Positions 20,074-31,082 of a stretch of 64,000 nt of DNA are shown piece after piece. The notes under the pieces are model-generated. The model made no database searches, was not told the origin of the DNA, and was given only the letters and a program-made list of their open reading frames with translations. The DNA is from Bradyrhizobium sp. Y36 (GTDB taxonomy: Bacteria > Pseudomonadota > Alphaproteobacteria > Rhizobiales > Xanthobacteraceae): assembly GCF_002531575.1 (NCBI RefSeq), contig NZ_NWTI01000007.1, positions 1-64,000 on the forward strand. The letters are read 5' to 3'. A program made the position numbers and the translations under genes. Each line of letters begins with the position of its first letter. Position 1 is the stretch's first letter.

Positions 20074-20175
20074 GGTCCTGATATCCTTCTTTTTGCGGCA
20101 GGTTGGCTGGGCCCAGAAGGCACCCGAACCGAAACCCCCTAAGATCAAACATTCGCGATATTGCGATGGTTGACG

Positions 20176-20206
20176 CTCATATAGGAGGGGGGGAGGGGCC
20201 CGCAAG
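20176..20206 (-). promoter_or_regulatory. Sigma-32 heat-shock promoter of dnaK
   Basis: On the minus strand CTTG (20206-20203) is followed after exactly 17 nt by CCTATATGAG (20185-20176). This is a full match to the alphaproteobacterial RpoH consensus CTTG-N17/18-CYTATNTNNG. Transcription should start near 20169, giving a leader of about 95 nt. The rest of the 395-bp gap (20074-20468) contains no gene. Confidence 0.8.
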
Positions 20207-20468
20207 GACCGCAGCTAGGTTTCTGCCGCGAAAACATCGGGTTTTGGAAGACGATATCCGGGCTTCACCGCACTTGCGGGTGAGGAATTATTAACAGGTT
20301 CAGGCGTCAGCAAGCCCCCGCTACCGCAAGCCGACCCGCCCTGTTGCCGCAAGCCCAAACCCGGTAAAAGGCGGACCGGCCGGGGCAGCCACCAGAGCTG
20401 CTACGCGCGACAAAGCGGCCCGGTGGACCACCATCGAACGGCCTCAATGTGAACCAATCAGGGTGCCC

Positions 20469-21410
20469 ATGAAGCTGATCCGTCCCCTCGCCGCGCTCGC
20501 CCTTCTCGTTGGCTCCGCGCTTCCGGCCCTCGCCGCCGACGCCGTGTTTCCGCCTGGCCTGCGCCTCGGCATGGTGCCGCTGGTCGGCCTCAACACGGCC
20601 AAGACCTTTCCGGGCTTCGAAAGCGAGGACGGCAGCGTCAAGGTGCTGATCACCGAGCTGCCGCCGGCGGCCTATGGCGAGGTCGTCAGCGCGTTCAATT
20701 CCAATCCGGGCGGCGCCAATGGCGTCAAGCAGGACAAGATCGAGACCCCCGCGGGCCTTGCCTATTTCACCACCGAGAGCGGCAAGGCCGGCGAAACCGC
20801 GGTGAAGCGCTATTCGATGATCGTGCCGGGCGCCGGCTTCTCCGGCTATGTCGCGGTGCAGATCCCGGAGAATGCGACCAAGATCTACACGGACGAGGCC
20901 GTGCGGCAGATGTTTGCCAGCGCCGCCACCCGCAAACAGGTCTCGGCCGAAGAGCAGATCGCGCTGATGCCGTTCAAGATCACCGATCTCGCCGACTTCA
21001 AGGACATCCGCACGCTGGCGCCGGGCTCCAGCATCATCCTCGCCGACGGTGACGAGAGCACCGGTTATGAATCGAAGCCGTTCATGATCCTCGGCCTGAT
21101 CGGCGCGACGCCGCAAGCCGCCGACGACCGCGCCCGCTTCGCCCAGGAAGCCGCGCTGCAGATCCCCGGCGTGCGCGAATCCCGCGTCACCATGTCCGAG
21201 CCGATCCGCATCAACGGCCAGCAGGGCTTCGAGACCCGGATCGACGGAATCAGCGGCAAGGACAAGACCCCTGTTACCGTGGTGCAGTGGATCCGGTTCT
21301 CCAGCGGCGGCGCCTCGCTGCGCATCATCGCCAGCGCCCCGCGGGACCAGTGGCTCGCCGCCTTCACCCGCTTCCGCGCGGTGCGCGACGGGATTCAGCC
21401 GAAGGGCTAG
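20469..21410 (+). CDS. Periplasmic hypothetical protein
   Basis: 313 aa with a clear Sec signal peptide (KLIRPLAALALLVGSALPALAA, cleavage about residue 25). The mature part is mixed alpha/beta with no family I recognise; it includes GMVPLVGLNTAKTFPGFE, and near the end TRIDGISGKDKTPV and WIRFSSGGASLRIIA. The last block resembles proteins annotated as stress- or lipid-related periplasmic factors, but that is too weak to name. ATG at 20469 fits the signal peptide. Divergent from dnaK. Confidence 0.7.
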   Translation: MKLIRPLAALALLVGSALPALAADAVFPPGLRLGMVPLVGLNTAKTFPGFESEDGSVKVLITELPPAAYGEVVSAFNSNPGGANGVKQDKIETPAGLAYFTTESGKAGETAVKRYSMIVPGAGFSGYVAVQIPENATKIYTDEAVRQMFASAATRKQVSAEEQIALMPFKITDLADFKDIRTLAPGSSIILADGDESTGYESKPFMILGLIGATPQAADDRARFAQEAALQIPGVRESRVTMSEPIRINGQQGFETRIDGISGKDKTPVTVVQWIRFSSGGASLRIIASAPRDQWLAAFTRFRAVRDGIQPKG

Positions 21411-21437
21411 GGCCGCGAAGGCGGCGCAACACATTCG

Positions 21438-21577
21438 GTGTCATCCCTGCGAACGCGGGGATCCATACCGCGTGATCTCGCGGTTGCACGCGGTCGCAGT
21501 GCCCATCAAGAGTCTTCGCCAAATTGCTCCCTGGGGGTATAGGTCCCGGATCTGCGCTTCGCTTGTCCGGGACGACA
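21438..21577. repeat. Dispersed inverted repeat, family A copy (composite)
   Basis: The left arm gtcatccctgcgaacgcggg (from 21440) resembles family A copies at 85, 30957 and 51848. The right arm (about 21539-21577, ataggtcccggatctgcgct, then cgcttgtccgggacgac) is the variant also found at 51945-51980. It fills the gap between two same-strand genes. Confidence 0.55.
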
Positions 21578-21697
21578 ATGATGTCGGGGCTGACAGCCCA
21601 ACCCATCACCAAGACCGGCCGCATTTTCGGGCTTCTGTTCGTGTACGAACGGAATTAGGCTTCGCTTCCGTTGGATCATCTCAAGAGGAGGCGGACG

Positions 21698-22420
21698 ATG
21701 CTGGATCGGCGACAGATATTGACGGCGCTTGGGACGACGGCGCTGGTGGCGCTCGCGCCAACCGCGCTTCTCGCGGCCGCATCGATCAAGCCGGACGAAA
21801 GCTCTGCGCTGCTCGTGATCGACGTGCAAAACTGCTTCCTGCCGGGCGGCAGCCTCGCCGTGAAGGAAGGCGAGCAGGTCGTGCCGGTCATCAACAAGAT
21901 CTCGAAGGCGTTTGCGAACGTGGTGATGACGCAGGACTGGCACACGCCGGGCCACGTCTCGTTCGCGTCGGTCCATTCCGGCAAGAAGCCGTTCGAGACC
22001 GTGGACCTTCCCTACGGCAAGCAAGTGCTGTGGCCGGACCATTGCGTGCAGGGCACTGACGGCGCTTCGCTGTCGAAGGACCTGTCGATCCCTCACGCCG
22101 AGCTCATCATCCGCAAGGGCTTTCACAAGGACGTCGACAGCTATTCGGCCTTCCTCGAAGCCGACGGCAAGACCTCGACGGGCCTTGCGGGATATTTGAA
22201 GGGCCGCAAGATCAAGCGTGTCTTCGTCGCCGGGCTCGCGACGGACTTCTGCGTCGCCTGGACCGCGCTGGACGCGCGCAAGGCCGGTTTCGAGGTCTAT
22301 GTGGTGGAAGACGCCTGCCGCGGCATCGACACGCAGGGCTCGCTGGCGAAGGCCTGGGCCGACATGGCCAAGGCCGGTGTGAAGCGGATTCAGTCGGGCG
22401 ATATTGCGGTGAGTGCGTAA
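21698..22420 (+). CDS. pncA: Nicotinamidase/isochorismatase-family hydrolase with an export signal
   Basis: 240 aa. Nicotinamidase hydrolyses nicotinamide to nicotinate for NAD salvage. Catalytic Asp42 (VIDVQNCF), Lys140 (IIRKGFHK) and Cys185 (ATDFCVAWTALDA) are all present, as are metal ligands Asp80, His82 and His86 in DWHTPGH. Unusually, residues 1-28 form a signal sequence with twin arginines (DRRQILTALGTTALVALAP), implying a Tat- or Sec-exported enzyme; ordinary PncA is cytoplasmic. The start at 21698 follows a gaggaggcgg ribosome-binding site. Confidence 0.83.
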   Translation: MLDRRQILTALGTTALVALAPTALLAAASIKPDESSALLVIDVQNCFLPGGSLAVKEGEQVVPVINKISKAFANVVMTQDWHTPGHVSFASVHSGKKPFETVDLPYGKQVLWPDHCVQGTDGASLSKDLSIPHAELIIRKGFHKDVDSYSAFLEADGKTSTGLAGYLKGRKIKRVFVAGLATDFCVAWTALDARKAGFEVYVVEDACRGIDTQGSLAKAWADMAKAGVKRIQSGDIAVSA

Positions 22421-22442
22421 TCGGCGCCAACAACTGCAAGAC

Positions 22443-22555
22443 CCTCATCCTGAGGAGCGCGCTTCATCGCGCGCGTCTCGAAGGATGAAGGCCCCGCTGC
22501 GGCAGCTTGACCTGAATGGTTCGAGACGGCGCTAACGCGCCTCCTCACCATGAGG
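22443..22555. repeat. Imperfect inverted repeat of about 113 bp (CCTCAT...ATGAGG)
   Basis: The left arm 22443-22482 (starts cctcatcctgaggagcgcgc, ends gtctcgaa) matches the reverse complement of 22520-22555 (ttcgagacggcgc ... catgagg) with a few mismatches. It lies between convergent pncA and grpE and ends 4 bp before the grpE stop. It could fold as a bidirectional terminator or processing site; dispersed repeats of this style are common in Bradyrhizobium. Confidence 0.6.
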
Positions 22556-22559
22556 TCGA

Positions 22560-23177
22560 TCAATTCGGCGCGCCGCTCGACTCGTTGCTGTTCGCGGCCG
22601 GCGCGGGCTTTGCCCCGCCCTTGGCGACGCCGACCAGGGCCGGGCGCAGCACGCGCTCGCCGATGGTGTAGCCGGCCTGCATGATCTGCACCACGGTGCC
22701 CGACGGCACCGACGCATCGGGCACTTCGTACATCGCCTGGTGAAAGTTCGGGTCGAACCTCTGGCCCTGCGGGTCGAGCTTCTTCACACCGTGCTTCTCC
22801 AGCGCGTTGAGCAGCGCGCGCTCGGTGAGCTCGACGCCCTCGATCAGCGAGGTCAGTCCAGGATCGGCGGCGGCGCGCGCCTCGGCCGGAACGGCATCGA
22901 GCGCACGCTGGAGATTGTCGGCGATGTCGAGCACGTCACGGGCAAAGCCGGTGATGCCGTAGAGGCGGGCGTCGGCGACTTCCTTGGTGGTGCGCTTGCG
23001 CAGATTCTCCATCTCGGCCAGCGTCCGCAGCACACGGTCGCGCGCCTCGGCGACTTCCTTCTGCAGGGTCTCGACCGAGCCGGGCTCGGGATCGTCGGGC
23101 ATGATGTAAGGCTTCGACACCACGGGCTCGCCAGTCGGCGCAGCCGCGTCTTCGGGTTGCCGGTCTCGATCGGTCAT
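22560..23177 (-). CDS. grpE: Nucleotide exchange factor GrpE
   Basis: 205 aa DnaK partner that releases ADP. A long N-terminal coiled-coil (about 40-85, [20 protein letters not shown] then [11 protein letters not shown]) is followed by the beta-wing domain ending [14 protein letters not shown]. The segment [14 protein letters not shown] is diagnostic. The N-terminus is acidic and disordered. It sits 96 bp downstream of hrcA and is probably cotranscribed, the usual hrcA-grpE pair, with dnaKJ nearby but separate. Confidence 0.96.
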   Translation of the reverse strand: MTDRDRQPEDAAAPTGEPVVSKPYIMPDDPEPGSVETLQKEVAEARDRVLRTLAEMENLRKRTTKEVADARLYGITGFARDVLDIADNLQRALDAVPAEARAAADPGLTSLIEGVELTERALLNALEKHGVKKLDPQGQRFDPNFHQAMYEVPDASVPSGTVVQIMQAGYTIGERVLRPALVGVAKGGAKPAPAANSNESSGAPN

Positions 23178-23273
23178 CGGCTGTAATCTCGAACTCGTTT
23201 CCAGGGATTGTTGGGCCGGATATCGTGCTTCGGGCGCCGAAAATCAAGCGCCCGTGATCAGATCAAACGCCGG

Positions 23274-24362
23274 TCAGCCCCCCAGCAGGCGACTGACGAT
23301 GCGGGCGGCGTAGTCCACGGTCGGGATCACGCGGGCATAATTCAGCCGGGTCGGACCGATCACGCCGAGAACGCCGACGATGTGGCCGGCGGCATCCCGA
23401 TAGGGTGAGATGATGGTGGAGGAGCCCGACAGGGAAAACAGTTTGTTCTCCGAACCGATAAAGATGCGCACGCCCTCGGCGGTCTCGGCACGGCCGAGCA
23501 GGTCGATCACGCCCCGCTTGGTCTCGAGATCGTCGAACAACAGGCGCACCCGCTCCAGATCCTCCAGCGCGTGCAGATCTTCCAGCAGATTGGCATGGCC
23601 GCGGACGATGAGCTGGCGGTCCTCGTTCTCGCCGCCCGACCAGCTGGCGATGCCGGCCGAAATCACCTTCTGCGTCAGCTGATCGAACTCGGCGCGGGCC
23701 TCGCCAAGCGCTGTCTCGAGTTCGAGCCGCGCCTCGGCCAGGGTCCGGCCGCGAATGCGCGCATTGAGGAAATTGCCGGCTTCGGTGATTGCCGACGAGG
23801 GAACCCCAGGGGGCAGCGTCAACACGCGGTTCTCGACCTGGCCGTCCTCGCTGACCAGGATCACCAGGGCCTTTTCAGGTTCCAGGCGTACGAATTCGAT
23901 GTGCTTCAGCCGTGCATTGGATTTGGGCGTCAACACCACGGCCGCCGCCCGCGTCAGTCCGGACAGCCGCGTCAGCGCCTGGTCCAGCGCGGCCTCGACC
24001 GAGTGCGCCTGACCGACGGAGGTGAGCTGGCTCTGGATCGACTCCCGTTCGGCCTCGTTGAGGTCGCCGACCTGCATCAGAGCATCGACGAAGAAGCGCA
24101 GACCGAGTTCCGTCGGCAACCGGCCGGCGGACGTGTGGGGTGCGTAGATCAAGCCGAGCTGTTCCAGATCGGCCATGACGTTGCGGACCGAGGCCGGCGA
24201 CAGCGGCATGGCGATCAGGCGGGAAATGTTGCGGGAGCCCACCGGCTCACCGGTCGCGAGATAACTTTCGACAATTTGACGAAAGATGTCGCGGGAACGC
24301 TCGTTGAGCTGGGCAAGGCCTGCGCGCGGCGCGATCAGATGGATCGGATCGTGATGGGCCAC
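23274..24362 (-). CDS. hrcA: Heat-inducible transcription repressor HrcA
   Basis: 362 aa. An N-terminal winged helix (about 20-90, with [19 protein letters not shown]) is followed by the GAF-like and insert domains ([11 protein letters not shown]). HrcA represses class I heat-shock genes through CIRCE elements and needs GroE for activity. The start at 24362 is GTG. I found no CIRCE inverted repeat in this window, so its groESL target must be elsewhere. Confidence 0.95.
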   Translation of the reverse strand: MAHHDPIHLIAPRAGLAQLNERSRDIFRQIVESYLATGEPVGSRNISRLIAMPLSPASVRNVMADLEQLGLIYAPHTSAGRLPTELGLRFFVDALMQVGDLNEAERESIQSQLTSVGQAHSVEAALDQALTRLSGLTRAAAVVLTPKSNARLKHIEFVRLEPEKALVILVSEDGQVENRVLTLPPGVPSSAITEAGNFLNARIRGRTLAEARLELETALGEARAEFDQLTQKVISAGIASWSGGENEDRQLIVRGHANLLEDLHALEDLERVRLLFDDLETKRGVIDLLGRAETAEGVRIFIGSENKLFSLSGSSTIISPYRDAAGHIVGVLGVIGPTRLNYARVIPTVDYAARIVSRLLGG

Positions 24363-24528
24363 AGACGGTAACTCCTCTCAGATCCTTGTAATTTGTCTAT
24401 CCCCGAGGGTTCTGACAAGCGCCGCGTTCGCAGACCCGAAAACAGGGGTGAAAAGACCTTGCCGCGCAACCCCACCCCACCTACAAGCACCGCCAACAGC
24501 CTTTCCCGTGAGTTTTGGAGGATTTCCC

Positions 24529-25242
24529 ATGCGGCCAAGCCGCCGTGCGCCCGACGAATTGCGCCCCGTGACCCTGGAGCGCGGCGTGGTCAAATATGCG
24601 GAAGGCTCGTGCCTGGTGAAATTCGGCGACACCCATGTGCTGGTCACCGCCACGCTGGAAGACCGCCTGCCGCCGTGGCTGAAGGGCCAGGGCCGCGGCT
24701 GGGTCACCGCCGAATACGGCATGCTGCCGCGCGCGACCTCCGAACGCACCCGCCGCGAGGCCGCCGCCGGCAAGCAAAGCGGCCGCACCGTCGAGATCCA
24801 GCGCCTGATCGGCCGCTCGCTTCGCACCATCGTCGACCTCGAAGCGCTCGGCGAGCGCCAGATCACGGTCGATTGCGACGTGCTCCAGGCCGACGGCGGC
24901 ACCCGCACGGCCTCGATCACCGGCGCCTGGGTCGCGCTTGCCGATTGCATCAACTGGATGAAGGCGCGCAACATGATCAAGGCCAACGTGATGCGCGACA
25001 ACGTCGCCGCGATCTCGTGCGGCATCTACAACGGCACGCCCGTGCTCGATCTCGACTATGCCGAGGATTCGGAAGCCCAAACCGATGCCAATTTCGTCAT
25101 GACCGGCGATGGCCGCATCATCGAGGTGCAGGGCACCGCGGAACGCGAGCCGTTCACACAGGACGAGTTCCTGAAGCTGATCGCCCTGGCGCAGAAGGGT
25201 ATTGCGCGGCTGGTGGACTTGCAGAAGCTGGCCGTGGCGTAG
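24529..25242 (+). CDS. rph: Ribonuclease PH
   Basis: 237 aa phosphorolytic 3'-5' exoribonuclease that trims tRNA 3' ends. [18 protein letters not shown] opens the domain; [19 protein letters not shown] and the [12 protein letters not shown] block carry phosphate- and RNA-binding residues. RRTVEIQ-type and [12 protein letters not shown] segments are present, as is [23 protein letters not shown] at 24529 follows ggagga. Divergent from hrcA and first of rph-rdgB-hemW. Confidence 0.96.
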   Translation: MRPSRRAPDELRPVTLERGVVKYAEGSCLVKFGDTHVLVTATLEDRLPPWLKGQGRGWVTAEYGMLPRATSERTRREAAAGKQSGRTVEIQRLIGRSLRTIVDLEALGERQITVDCDVLQADGGTRTASITGAWVALADCINWMKARNMIKANVMRDNVAAISCGIYNGTPVLDLDYAEDSEAQTDANFVMTGDGRIIEVQGTAEREPFTQDEFLKLIALAQKGIARLVDLQKLAVA

Positions 25243-25252
25243 TCAATAAGCC

Positions 25253-25888
25253 ATGCACCGCCGAATCACCGGAAAGCTCGTCATCGCCACTCACAATCCC
25301 GGCAAGCTCGCCGAGATGAAGGAGTTGCTCGCGCCGTACGGGATCGAAGCGGTGTCCGCCGGCGAGCTCGGCCTCGCCGAACCCGACGAGACCGGCAACG
25401 ACTTCCGCAGCAACGCCGCGATCAAGGCGATCGCGGCGGCGCAGGCGACCAGGCTTCCGTCCTTCGCCGACGATTCCGGCATCGTGGTCGATGCGCTCGA
25501 CGGCGCGCCCGGAATCTACAGCGCGCGCTGGGCCGGTCCGTCCAAGGATTTCAACGCGGCGATGGCGCAGATCGAGCGCCTACTGCAGGAACGCGGTGCC
25601 ACCACGCCTGCAAAGCGCACCGCGCATTTCGTCTCCGCGCTCTGCGTCGCCTGGCCCGACGATCATCTCGAAGAGGTCGAGGCCCGCGTCGACGGCACGC
25701 TGGTGTGGCCGCCGCGCGGCACCGCCGGTTTTGGGTACGATCCGATGTTTTTGCCGAACGGCCATGCGCGCACTTTCGGCGAGATGACCAGCATCGAGAA
25801 GCATGGCCTGCCGCCGCTCGGCCTCGGCCTGTCGCACCGCGCGCGCGCTTTCCGGAAACTGGCGGAGATCTGCCTTGAGCCGCGCTAA
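25253..25888 (+). CDS. rdgB: XTP/dITP diphosphatase (RdgB/HAM1)
   Basis: 211 aa house-cleaning pyrophosphatase that removes non-canonical purine triphosphates. [14 protein letters not shown] is the signature N-terminus; [20 protein letters not shown] carries the metal-binding Asp residues, and [13 protein letters not shown] is the base-recognition block. Starts 10 bp after rph; its end overlaps hemW by 14 nt, so the three genes form one transcription unit. Confidence 0.95.
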   Translation: MHRRITGKLVIATHNPGKLAEMKELLAPYGIEAVSAGELGLAEPDETGNDFRSNAAIKAIAAAQATRLPSFADDSGIVVDALDGAPGIYSARWAGPSKDFNAAMAQIERLLQERGATTPAKRTAHFVSALCVAWPDDHLEEVEARVDGTLVWPPRGTAGFGYDPMFLPNGHARTFGEMTSIEKHGLPPLGLGLSHRARAFRKLAEICLEPR

Positions 25889-27029
25889 CCAAGCTTTCGG
25901 CGTCTACGTGCACTGGCCGTTCTGCCTGTCGAAGTGCCCCTATTGCGACTTCAACAGCCATGTCCGCCACGCCGCGATCGACGAGGCGCGCTTTGCGTCC
26001 GCCTTCGCGCGCGAGATCGCGACGACCGCCGAACGCGCGCCCGGCCGCGAGGTCACCTCGATCTTCCTGGGCGGCGGCACACCGTCGCTGATGCAGCCCG
26101 CAACGGTCGGCGCGGTGCTTGACGCCATCGGCAAGCACTGGACCGTTGCGAAGGACGCCGAAGTCACGCTGGAAGCAAACCCGACCAGCGTCGAGGCCAC
26201 GCGCTTTGCCGGCTATCGCGCAGCCGGCGTCAACCGCGTCTCGCTCGGCGTGCAGGCGCTCGACGATGCCTCGCTCAAAGCGCTGGGCCGTCTGCACAGC
26301 GCGCGCGAAGCCCTCGATGCCGTCGCGATCGCGCGCCGCTCGTTCGACCGCTATTCGTTCGACCTGATCTACGCCCGCCCCGACCAGACGCCGGCGATGT
26401 GGGCCGACGAGCTTCGGCTCGCGGTGAGCGAGGCCGCCGAGCACCTGTCGCTCTATCAATTGACGATCGAGGAAGGCACGCCGTTCTTCGGCCTGCACCA
26501 GGCCGGCAAATTGAAGACGCCGGATGAGGCGGTCGCGCGCGCGCTCTACGACGTCACGCAGGAGACCTGCGACAAGCTCGGCCTGCCCGCCTACGAGATC
26601 TCCAATCACGCGCGCCGCGGCGCCGAGTGCCGGCACAATCTGGTCTATTGGCGCGGCGAGGAATATGCCGGCATCGGTCCGGGCGCCCACGGCCGTCTCG
26701 ACATCGACGGTATCAGGCACGCCACCGCCACCGAGAAGCGTCCGGAGGCCTGGCTGATGCGGGTCGAGACCAACGGCCATGGCGTCGTCACCGACGATCT
26801 CCTCAACAGCGAAGAACGCGCCGACGAATTTTTGCTGATGGGATTGCGCCTCGCCGAAGGCATCGACCCCGAGCGCTACAAGGCACTCTCGGGCCGCCCG
26901 CTCGACCCCAAGCGCATCGCGCTTCTGCGCGAGGAAGGCGCGATCACGGTCGATGCGACCGGACGTCTGCGCGTGACGAGCAGCGGCTTCCCGGTGCTGG
27001 ACGCGGTGGTTGCGGACCTCGCGGCGTAG
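25875..27029 (+). CDS. hemW: HemW-type radical SAM protein (haem chaperone-like)
   Basis: 384 aa. Radical SAM cluster ligands CLSKCPYC (Cx3Cx2C) sit near residue 16, followed by DFNSHV, typical of HemW rather than true Hem[16 protein letters not shown] and [11 protein letters not shown] are the SAM and barrel motifs, and the HemN C-terminal domain is present. HemW proteins transfer haem to respiratory enzymes rather than oxidising coproporphyrinogen. The start is a TTG at 25875, inside the end of rdgB; an upstream reading to 25803 was rejected as it has no conserved residues. Confidence 0.88.
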   Translation: MSRANQAFGVYVHWPFCLSKCPYCDFNSHVRHAAIDEARFASAFAREIATTAERAPGREVTSIFLGGGTPSLMQPATVGAVLDAIGKHWTVAKDAEVTLEANPTSVEATRFAGYRAAGVNRVSLGVQALDDASLKALGRLHSAREALDAVAIARRSFDRYSFDLIYARPDQTPAMWADELRLAVSEAAEHLSLYQLTIEEGTPFFGLHQAGKLKTPDEAVARALYDVTQETCDKLGLPAYEISNHARRGAECRHNLVYWRGEEYAGIGPGAHGRLDIDGIRHATATEKRPEAWLMRVETNGHGVVTDDLLNSEERADEFLLMGLRLAEGIDPERYKALSGRPLDPKRIALLREEGAITVDATGRLRVTSSGFPVLDAVVADLAA

Positions 27030-27046
27030 CGAGATCTCGTTCTGGG

Positions 27047-28279
27047 CTACGCCCCAAAACTCTTCGGCGAGCCCGCAACCGCAACGCCGCCGCCCTGCGT
27101 CACCTTCATCACCGCAAGTCCGCGTTCGTTGGTGCCATCGGCGCGGAAACGGAACAGGCCGTCGATGCCGGCGAAGCCGGAAGGGTTGGTCAGCACGTCG
27201 GGCGAGAAGCGCGTGGTGCCTTGCGTGCGCGCGAGCGCGGCAACGAGCGCGACCGCATCATAGGCGAGCGTCGCGGTGCGGATCGGCTCGGCGCCATATT
27301 TGGTGCGATAACGGCCTGAGAACGCGCGGAAGCCGGCCGGGTCGGGCGCGGCGTAGAGGCCGCCCTGAAGCGCCGGGCTCGCATAGACGCGCGGATTATC
27401 CCACAGACCGGTGCCGAGCAGCTGGATGTTGCGCAGGTTCGCGCCCGCCGCGGTCATCGCATCGGCCACGGTTACCACGGCATCGCCGTCATCGGCGATG
27501 AACAGCGCATCCGCACTGCCGAGCTGCTGCGCCACCGTGCGTGCCGGCGTGGCACGATCGGCGCCGTATTTCTCAAAGGCGACGATGCGCCCGCCACGGC
27601 GCGGCACCGCCACCTTCACCGCGGCTTCGACGACATTGCCATAGGCATTGTCGGGCACCAGCACGGCGACCGAGCGCTTTCCGATGCTGGCGGAATATTC
27701 GACGATGCGGTTGACGTCGGACTCCGGCAGGAAGGACAGCAGATAGACGCCGCGGCCGGCGATGCTGGAGTCGGTCGAGAACGCGATGACGGAAATGCCG
27801 CGCGTGCGCGCGACCTGCGCCACGGCCGGCACCGATTGCGCGAACAACGGTCCCAGAATGATTTCGGCGCCCTCGTCGACGGCCTGCTGCGCGCCGGCCT
27901 GTGCGCCTTGCGGGCTGCCATTGTCGTCCTTGATCAGGAGCTGGATGTTCGGATTCTGGAACTCAGCCAACGCCATCTCGGCCGCATTGCGCATGGATTG
28001 CGCGGCAAGGCCGGCATTGCCTGCTGCCGAGAGCGGCAGGATCACCGCGACCTTGACTCCGCCGGTGCCGGCGGTCGTCGCCTGTTGCGGGGGACCCGCG
28101 GGCTGGGCCGGAGGCGGTGAGCCCGAGAACGGGTTGGAGAACTGGCTGAGACTCTGCTGCACACCGGCGCAGGCCGAGAGCAGGGGTGTGCCAAGCAGCA
28201 GGCCGAGTGCGCTCCGCCGGGTCGCCCCTGATATCCGGGAACCCTGAACGGGAGACTTCAAATCGCGCGGGCCCACCAT
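27047..28279 (-). CDS. Penicillin-binding protein activator-like lipoprotein (LpoA-like periplasmic-binding fold)
   Basis: 410 aa. A signal peptide ends in lipobox LLSAC near residue 37 (after ATRRSALGLLLGTP), so it should be an outer-membrane or periplasmic lipoprotein. The mature part is a type I periplasmic-binding fold: KVAVILPLSAAGNAGLAAQS, DDNGSPQGAQAGAQQAV and IILGPLFAQSVPAVA. Its position divergent to rsmI-yraN matches the E. coli lpoA-rsmI-yraN neighbourhood, supporting a role in peptidoglycan synthase control; branched-chain amino-acid binding is the alternative. Confidence 0.78.
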   Translation of the reverse strand: MVGPRDLKSPVQGSRISGATRRSALGLLLGTPLLSACAGVQQSLSQFSNPFSGSPPPAQPAGPPQQATTAGTGGVKVAVILPLSAAGNAGLAAQSMRNAAEMALAEFQNPNIQLLIKDDNGSPQGAQAGAQQAVDEGAEIILGPLFAQSVPAVAQVARTRGISVIAFSTDSSIAGRGVYLLSFLPESDVNRIVEYSASIGKRSVAVLVPDNAYGNVVEAAVKVAVPRRGGRIVAFEKYGADRATPARTVAQQLGSADALFIADDGDAVVTVADAMTAAGANLRNIQLLGTGLWDNPRVYASPALQGGLYAAPDPAGFRAFSGRYRTKYGAEPIRTATLAYDAVALVAALARTQGTTRFSPDVLTNPSGFAGIDGLFRFRADGTNERGLAVMKVTQGGGVAVAGSPKSFGA

Positions 28280-28354
28280 GGCAGCTTCTCTTCTGACCAG
28301 CGATCGCCAGCCGGTCACAACACTTGTCCCGCGACACAAGCCGCGGATTCAGGC

Positions 28355-28384
28355 ATAATGTCGGCAAATAGTTAACTAAAACAA
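28355..28384 (-). promoter_or_regulatory. Candidate housekeeping promoter of the LpoA-like gene
   Basis: On the minus strand TTGTTT (28384-28379) and CATTAT (28360-28355) are 18 nt apart in the AT-rich centre of the 341-bp divergent gap (28280-28620). Four of six bases match the -10 consensus. The gap also holds a small palindrome (attccctcgggaat, near 28496). No gene was seen in it. Confidence 0.35.
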
Positions 28385-28620
28385 AAGGATAATAACCGCT
28401 TAACGCGGCCGCACCTCAAATCCTGGCTAGCTGTCCACCGTCCGTCACCCAGCATCAAGGCGGCCTTTCCGCCGTGAATATGACGCAGGTGCTTCATTCC
28501 CTCGGGAATGTGAGGCCTGCCGGATCACATTCCAGTCGTTCCCTCGCCCCTTGCCTCGGCACGATCTTTTTCGAACAGTCGGTTCCCAGCCCTCCGGATC
28601 GTGCCTAAGTTGACTTCATT

Positions 28621-29557
<937 letters not shown>

Positions 29558-29571
<14 letters not shown>

Positions 29572-29959
29572 GACCCCTGCGGAACCCAAGATCGCCTCGC
29601 CCGAGCGCGTCGCCGCGTTCCGCACCGGCATCTCGGCCGAGAGCCGCGCCGCCGCCTATCTCATGGCCAAGGGCTATCGCATCCTCGCCAAGCGCTTTCG
29701 TACGCCGCATGGCGAGATCGACCTTGTGGCGCGCCGGCGCAATCTGATCGCCTTCGTCGAGGTCAAGGCCCGCGCCAGCCTCGATGACGCCGCCTATGCC
29801 GTGACCCCGCGCCAGCAGCAGCGCATCATCAATGCCGCGCAAGGCTGGCTCGTGGCGCATCCCGAGCATGCCGAATTCGAATTGCGATTCGACGCCATGC
29901 TGATTGCGCCGCGCTCGCTTCCGCGCCATGTGTTGGCGGCATTCGACGCCTCGACCTGA
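29558..29959 (+). CDS. YraN family (UPF0102) endonuclease-like protein
   Basis: 133 aa. The PD-(D/E)XK-like core is visible: [25 protein letters not shown] with the Glu, Asp and Glu-x-Lys residues. Family function is unknown, though a Holliday-junction-resolvase-like fold is recognised. The ATG at 29558 was preferred to the longer frame from 29414, which runs inside rsmI. It follows rsmI with coupling, and gshB follows 10 bp later. Confidence 0.88.
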
Positions 29960-29969
29960 AAGGCAGACC

Positions 29970-30914
29970 ATGAAACTGAACGTCGCCGTCCAGATGGACC
30001 CCATCGCCCGCATCAACATCAAGGGCGATTCCACCTTCGCGCTGCTGCTGGAGGCGCAGAAGCGCGGCCATGGCCTGTCCTATTACACGCCGGACAAGCT
30101 CTCGATGGTCGGCGAGGAGATCGTCGCGCCGGTTCAGCTGCTGACCGTGCGCGACGAGCCGGGCAACCATTTCACGCTTGGCGAGCCGAAGCGCGAGGCG
30201 CTGAACGGCTTCGACGTGGTGCTGCTGCGCCAGGATCCGCCGTTCGATCTCGCCTACATCACCTCGACGCACCTCCTGGAGCGCATCCATCCGAAGACGC
30301 TGGTCGTCAACGATCCGGCCTCGGTGCGCAACGCGCCGGAAAAGCTGTTCGTGATGAATTTTCCGCAGCTGATGCCGCCGACGCTGATCTCACGCGATCT
30401 CGACGAGATCAACGCATTCCGCGACAAGCACGGCGCCGTCGTGATGAAGCCGCTGCACGGCCATGGCGGCGCGGCGGTGTTCCGCGTGATGCCGCAGGAC
30501 ATGAACTTCGGCTCGCTCTACGACATGTTTTCAGTGACGTTCAGGGAGCCCTGGGTGATCCAGCAATTCATCCCTGAGGTGAGGCGCGGCGACAAGCGCA
30601 TCATCCTCGTCAACGGCGAGTTCGCCGGCGCGGTGAACCGCGTGCCGGCCGCCGACGATCTCCGCTCCAACATGGTGCGCGGCGGCGCGGCGCAGGAGAC
30701 CGAGCTTACCCCGCGCGAGCGCGAGATCTGCGCCACCGTCGGACCTGCGCTGCGCGAGCGCGGCCTGTTGTTCGTCGGCATCGACGTCATCAACGGCAAC
30801 CTCACCGAGATCAACGTGACCTCGCCGACCGGCATCCGCGCCATCGCGCGGCTCGGCGGCCCTGACGTCGCGGCGAAGGTGTGGGACGTGATCGAAGAGA
30901 AGCGGAAGAAGTAG
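29970..30914 (+). CDS. gshB: Glutathione synthetase
   Basis: 314 aa ATP-grasp enzyme joining gamma-glutamylcysteine and glycine. [20 protein letters not shown] is the N-terminal GSH-synthase block; [16 protein letters not shown] is the ATP-binding loop, and NEITEIN-type metal ligands appear in [13 protein letters not shown]. Normal length. Last gene of rsmI-yraN-gshB; a dispersed repeat begins about 40 bp downstream. Confidence 0.96.
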   Translation: MKLNVAVQMDPIARINIKGDSTFALLLEAQKRGHGLSYYTPDKLSMVGEEIVAPVQLLTVRDEPGNHFTLGEPKREALNGFDVVLLRQDPPFDLAYITSTHLLERIHPKTLVVNDPASVRNAPEKLFVMNFPQLMPPTLISRDLDEINAFRDKHGAVVMKPLHGHGGAAVFRVMPQDMNFGSLYDMFSVTFREPWVIQQFIPEVRRGDKRIILVNGEFAGAVNRVPAADDLRSNMVRGGAAQETELTPREREICATVGPALRERGLLFVGIDVINGNLTEINVTSPTGIRAIARLGGPDVAAKVWDVIEEKRKK

Positions 30915-30956
30915 CGATCGGCGACTGCGTGGGAGAGACCGCAATCTCTCCCCATC

Positions 30957-31082
30957 GTCGTCCCCGCGCACGCGGGGACCCATACCGCGGAATCCATCAG
31001 TGGCGGACGGTCGAAGTACCGACCGACCAGTCTTCGCCAAGATTCTCCCGGGGTTATGGGTCCCTGCGTTCGCAGGGACGAC
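30957..31082. repeat. Dispersed inverted repeat, family A copy 2
   Basis: The left arm 30957-30984 (gtcgtccccgcgcacgcggg plus gacccata) pairs with 31055-31082 (tatgggtccctgcgttcgca plus gggacgac). About 70 nt lie between the arms. The remainder of the 459-bp gap to cpaB (30915-31373) contains no pilin or other gene. A TATACT -10-like hexamer lies at 31295-31300, about 75 bp before cpaB, without a convincing -35. Confidence 0.7.

Noticed and set aside
24378..24528. Sigma-32 promoter upstream of rph or hrcA
   Set aside because: CTTG occurs but the -10 (ACCTACAAG or TAGACA) matches poorly.
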